From the NCBI GenBank assembly GCA_022606425.2, contig JAHDVF020001225.1, positions 186,001-250,000 of the forward strand: a stretch of 64,000 bases of DNA, written 5' to 3'. The notes below the pieces were generated by a model. It ran no database searches. It worked only from the letters and a program-made list of their open reading frames with translations, and was not told where the DNA came from. This DNA is from Lepidostoma basale. Its lineage: Eukaryota; Arthropoda; Insecta; Trichoptera; Lepidostomatidae. Numbering within the stretch: position 1 is the first letter of the stretch; every line of letters begins with the position of its first letter. This document shows, one piece after another, positions 60,641 through 64,000 of the stretch. The position numbers and the translations under genes are program-made.

Positions 60641-61268
60641 CCGTTTTTTTTAATAAATGTATGATTATTACAACACAAAGTGAAGGTGAATATAGAAGAA
60701 ATTGTTTATACTGAGTGAAAAAGTGTTTAATTTATTTTTATATGTGTTTAAAGTTTATATGTATAGTTCCATACATACTAGGAACTTTTAGTTCAAGCAA
60801 TTTTCATAAACAACACAAGTTCAATTGTATCTTTGAACCCTTGAGAAATATTTTTATTTCGTATGTCTTACATCTGTTCGTGATGATATCAAATGCACAA
60901 TTGTATAAACAAACAGAATCTCGTGCACTTAGAGGCACTTTGGCCCTAAGTGAATACAGGGAAATTGAATTCAGGCAGAGTACATGGCGCGTATCTTGAA
61001 ATTGCACTCCTATAACTCTTGCGAAATGTCGGAAACCGCTGGAGTTTCAAGACATTGACGTACAATACTTACGTACGCAAATACATCTTGAATCTGTTGC
61101 ACTGAATTTGTACGTGGCAAAATTGTGGCATTACATTACGAACGCAAACGACACTTTATGAATAACGTATGATAATTGGATTATTTATTTTTTAAATCAA
61201 GATATAAAATTCCATATTAAATTATTAATGTTAGTGGAAAAGTCTCAAATCCTGCAAATTCTCAAATA
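60641..61268. other. Unassigned DNA with motif M
   Basis: 60664-60700 carries motif M on plus (CAACACAAAGTGAAGGTGAATATAGAAG). Otherwise nothing recognised. Confidence 0.35.
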
Positions 61269-61269
61269 C

Positions 61270-61625
61270 TGCAAAATTTAAGACATGGTGAGATGGAGAA
61301 GACAGAGAAGACGATTCTGGAGGGACCACATCGAGAGAATGGATCCAGCAAGAATTCCTAAGATTGTGATCAAATCAAATCAGTTTATTTACTCAAAAGA
61401 CATTACAAACAGCATAGATGTTGAAGGCATCTATTGAGCACAGGTCAAATATTTTATACATACAACATAATACCAGGAACGCAATAGTGATGGTTTGACA
61501 TTAGGAAGACAAGATACTTTCTAAAGTCAAGAGTACTTGTCCCCTGAACGTACTTGCTGTGATGCACGTGAGGGCCATCGACCACCAGGAGGACCATCAA
61601 AGAGATGGAGAGAAGGCTGATCGTT
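61270..61625 (+). pseudogene. LINE-C fragment split by LINE-F
   Basis: Plus strand 61270-61364: MVRWRRQRRRFWRDHIERMD, PARIPKIV. After the LINE-F insertion (61371-61557) it resumes at 61564: HVRAIDHQEDHQRDGEKADR-type sequence, frame-shifted. The R-FWRDHIERMDPARIPKI block matches LINE-C. Confidence 0.75.
61371..61557 (-). mobile_element. LINE-F insertion with 6-bp target duplication
   Basis: Flanked by TGTGAT at 61365-61370 and 61558-61563. The minus-strand LINE-F 3' end has tail CAAATCAAATC, UTR CAGTTTATTTACTCAAAAG, and the last coding codons (FRGQVLLTL-like) at the right. 187 bp, strongly 5' truncated. Confidence 0.85.
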
Positions 61626-61627
61626 TT

Positions 61628-61980
61628 CATCATAGGTCACGAGAATTCATATGATAACTATATCCTTTACATAGATTTATAATATATCCAATCGTCCCTG
61701 TCTTGTTTCTTCCGCAACCAGTTTTTTCCAGCTATTTGGGCAATGTCGTCAGTCTATTTTCTTTATCCAATCCATTTGTATTCTGGATGTCCATCTGGTA
61801 CTGCCCTATATGGCTATATGTCAAGCCCATTCCCTCTTAAATTGAGCTGTGCGATCCATGATGTCGTCATCTATTTCTTCACTTCGTATTTTGTCTCAAT
61901 CACGCTACCATCGCCTGGAATCGAACCAATGACCTTCGGTGCGGCAGTCGTAGCACTTGCCACTTGGCCACGAAACCCTT
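61628..61980. mobile_element. Rearranged SINE T pieces around an L-type fragment
   Basis: 61629-61685 is SINE T 3' body in plus orientation (GGTCACGAGAATTCATATGA, TCCTTTACATAGATTT). 61904-61978 is a SINE T head in minus orientation (GGTTCGATTCC-type B-box, GTGGCCAAGTGGCAAG). Between them lies sequence shared with 56240-56345 (GTATTCTGGATGTCCATCTGG). The two SINE pieces cannot be one insertion. Confidence 0.5.
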
Positions 61981-63165
61981 AACAACATTTTTCAATTGTG
62001 AATCCAAAACAACGATGGAAAATGAAGAAAAGAAACAGGGAGAACCGTGAGTACCGTGAGTACGGTGATGTTTAGGACAGCTTAGAAATACTCATATACC
62101 GCATGTTTTTAATTATTAAAAAAATAGGGCTCATGGATTTTATGGATTATGTGAGTTTAACTATAAAATGATATTTTAACTTTAAAATTTTCAAGGTTTA
62201 TTATTGAAATTTCGTATATTTGATTTTTCTTTCAGGGTTGTTACAAGCATAAATAAATATAATTTTTACATTTCAAAAAACATATTGGAAGCAAACATTA
62301 AAACATCAAAGTATGTTGTATAGGTTCTTGTCTATTATCACTTGAAATTTAATTCTTTTAAGTGATTTCCTTTCGATCTTTGATATCAATCTCACCATAA
62401 GTGGTAACTCTAGTGCTCGACTTCTACAAAAACCTCTTTTTCAATAAGATCGACCAACGTCAGAAGGTTCATTTTTCTTGCAGAGATAGTGTATAGATGT
62501 CACTAGCCACACAAAAAAATGTTAAAATTCCTACTGGAATCATTTTTAATGCAAAATGGCCTTACGGTATTGATGGTGCGCCTACGTAGCGGCCACCAGT
62601 GGCCTTACGGTATTGAAGTGGTTAGTATCAAGCAAAATGATTTTAATGTTACAATGTATTTTTCATAAAGCTTGGGCGTACATTATGTTCTCTGCTCCTA
62701 TCGATCGTACTCATATTTCTAATAAAATTTTCACGACTTGCAGCGCAAATGCAAACAACCCGACACCCCCTACCCCTTCGGATTCCAGCGAGTAATGTAA
62801 TACGAATTCCTAGAATCTCGCTACTGAAGTTTTAGCAATACGAGTACAAGTGCCAATCAAAAACCTTATTACTACGCTCAAACGTCGCAATTGACGAACA
62901 TATGTTTTAACATATACAAACGAAACAAGTAATTGTATAGTTTATTTACTTCAAGGAGAATATTTGCGATAGTTTGAATAACACCTTCTAAATTGCCTAT
63001 AGAAAGACATCTGATTCTGCGTCTAAGTAGGCAGAGCGTATCGCATTTGCTTCCAAAATTCCTTCGATGATGTCCGATACTTCAGTTCTAGATCTAACAG
63101 TGGCGTTTATCACCCTGTTCGCTATACTTATTCACAATGACGATCTTTCCATTTTTCTTAAGACA
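61981..63165. other. Unassigned DNA
   Basis: Motif M-like sequence on plus at 61994-62035. TGGCCTTACGGTATTGA is repeated at ~62558 and ~62600. No gene recognised in this 1.2 kb. Confidence 0.35.
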
Positions 63166-63169
63166 ATTT

Positions 63170-63345
63170 TAAATTTTTAAGGATTAATTGTATCTCAATA
63201 GAGATGAAGATGTAAATTGTTTTCTGGGAACAGAATATGGTGGTCGAGGCGCTTACAGGACTTATGGCCTGTTATTGGTTGGGTTAAGCGATCGCTTTAT
63301 GTTAACAACATACCCTATTTCGCCCTTCTTACGACCACGACGTCT
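63170..63345 (+). mobile_element. J element, 5' part
   Basis: AAGGATTAATTGTATCTCAA, GAACAGAATATGGTGGTCGA, ATTGGTTGGGTTAAGCG, CCCTTCTTACGACCACG. It is cut at ~63345, where a piggyBac-like end begins. Confidence 0.65.
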
Positions 63346-63347
63346 GA

Positions 63348-63715
63348 AATGCACCATAATCACTGGTCCCATATAGGACCATTGGGCATTGAACGATACA
63401 AATCCGCGGTCCCGTACGGGACCACTGGGCGTCTAAAGGTTAAAATTGAAGCATTTTCTTACCAGAAGAATTCTTAAAGAATGGCAATATATCATCCACT
63501 AGAATACAGTTAATATTTATTTTAATGCACCATAATCACTGGTCACGTATGGGACCGTTGGACTTGAATGCCGCAAATCCGCGGTCCCGTACAGGACCAC
63601 TGGGCGTCTAAAGGTAAATATTGAAGCATTTTCTTCCCAGAAGAATTCTTAAAGAAATGTCAAAATACCACCCAAAAGAATACAGTCAGTATTTATTTTT
63701 GGGATGTATTAATAA
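63348..63715 (-). repeat. Tandemly duplicated piggyBac-like end
   Basis: Two direct copies of a ~180-bp unit (about 63348-63530 and 63531-63715). Each contains ATCACTGGTC, an imperfect GGTCCCGTACGGGACC palindrome and CCACTGGGCGTCTAAAGG. In the first copy this ends in GGTTAA (63436-63441), so on minus it reads TTAACCTTTAGACGCCCAGT, the form of a piggyBac-type terminus at a TTAA site. In the second copy TTAA has become TAAA. No transposase nearby. Confidence 0.6.
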
Positions 63716-64000
63716 GTCTATTATTAGAAAACAGGGATAGTAAATCAGTAATATTGACATTTTTATTACATCCACAATCTAATACTCTCTTAATATGGGT
63801 ATTTTGTATCGTCGTACATGCTGATAAGGAAAAAATATAACTAGAAATTTATTCTACGTACCCTTTCAAGTATCGAAAAATACTTACTCTATTCATTTTA
63901 TATTGGGTAAACGATACAGCTCTTGGAATATAGACGCACTGAATATTAAAAAAATATATACTGGTTTTATTCGTGAAAAACAACATGGACCATTAATAAT
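63716..64000. other. Unassigned DNA at window edge
   Basis: AT-rich; nothing recognised. Confidence 0.35.

Overview
The window is AT-rich, intron-poor-looking eukaryotic DNA packed with decayed transposable elements. The elements point to an insect or other arthropod: a mariner transposon close to the cecropia/Hsmar1-type subfamily, Helitron ends typical of arthropods, a tRNA-derived SINE, and many 5'-truncated non-LTR retrotransposons of several families. I found no intact host protein gene, rRNA or stand-alone tRNA gene. Almost every long open frame is a piece of a reverse transcriptase, transposase or helicase, or an accident of a tandem repeat.

Working names used below. LINE-A: non-LTR element whose RT C-terminus carries MRSLRRMCG and which ends in a (GTTA)n tail; about 20 pieces. 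RTE-B: RTE/BovB-like, with RRMLR-PWTD and a GAAGAA tail. LINE-C: with RPPGRPPKRW. LINE-F: jockey/I-like C-terminus with a (TTTGA)n tail. Others: D, E, CR1-like and Q. S: a retroposon that ends in the LINE-A 3' end. T: tRNA-derived SINE. J: an element making 12-bp target duplications. G, H and K: foldback repeats carrying hammerhead-ribozyme-like motifs.

Layout. 0-8.7 kb: LINE-A, -D and -Q fragments and foldback repeats. 8.78-11.60 kb: a complete-ended but internally deleted Helitron with a 0.76-kb palindromic J insertion. 11.7-15 kb: the best coding piece of LINE-A, a CR1-like tail and a full-length dead mariner (13666-14947). 15.5-21.3 kb: inverted J copies, S copies, G foldbacks and a mariner deletion derivative with identical ends (19360-19985). 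21.4-24.2 kb: RTE-B with an RT YADD box, a twin-primed LINE-A with an 11-bp target duplication, and LINE-D/E. 24.2-25.7 kb: a TTAA-flanked piggyBac-like element holding a SINE. 26.5-31.6 kb: S copies, a long hairpin, a hAT MITE and LINE-C. 31.6-36 kb: interleaved LINE-F and RTE-B. 36.8-42.9 kb: serial LINE-A copies, one split by a SINE. 43.1-43.6 kb: a 13-bp minisatellite. 43.9-48.5 kb: RTE-B, SINE T, and LINE-F nested in RTE-B. 48.5-59.3 kb: S, hammerhead-like foldbacks, LINE-C and LINE-F nested in RTE-B. 60.3-63.7 kb: LINE fragments, a LINE-F nested in LINE-C, and a tandemly duplicated piggyBac-like end.

The most unusual signal is a recurrent RNA design: CUGANGA, one extra base, a perfect 4-5-bp hairpin, GAA, a self-complementary hexamer or octamer, then C. 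It appears in several unrelated-looking foldback families, usually once per arm in inverted orientation. It resembles the hammerhead ribozymes known from Penelope-like retroelements.
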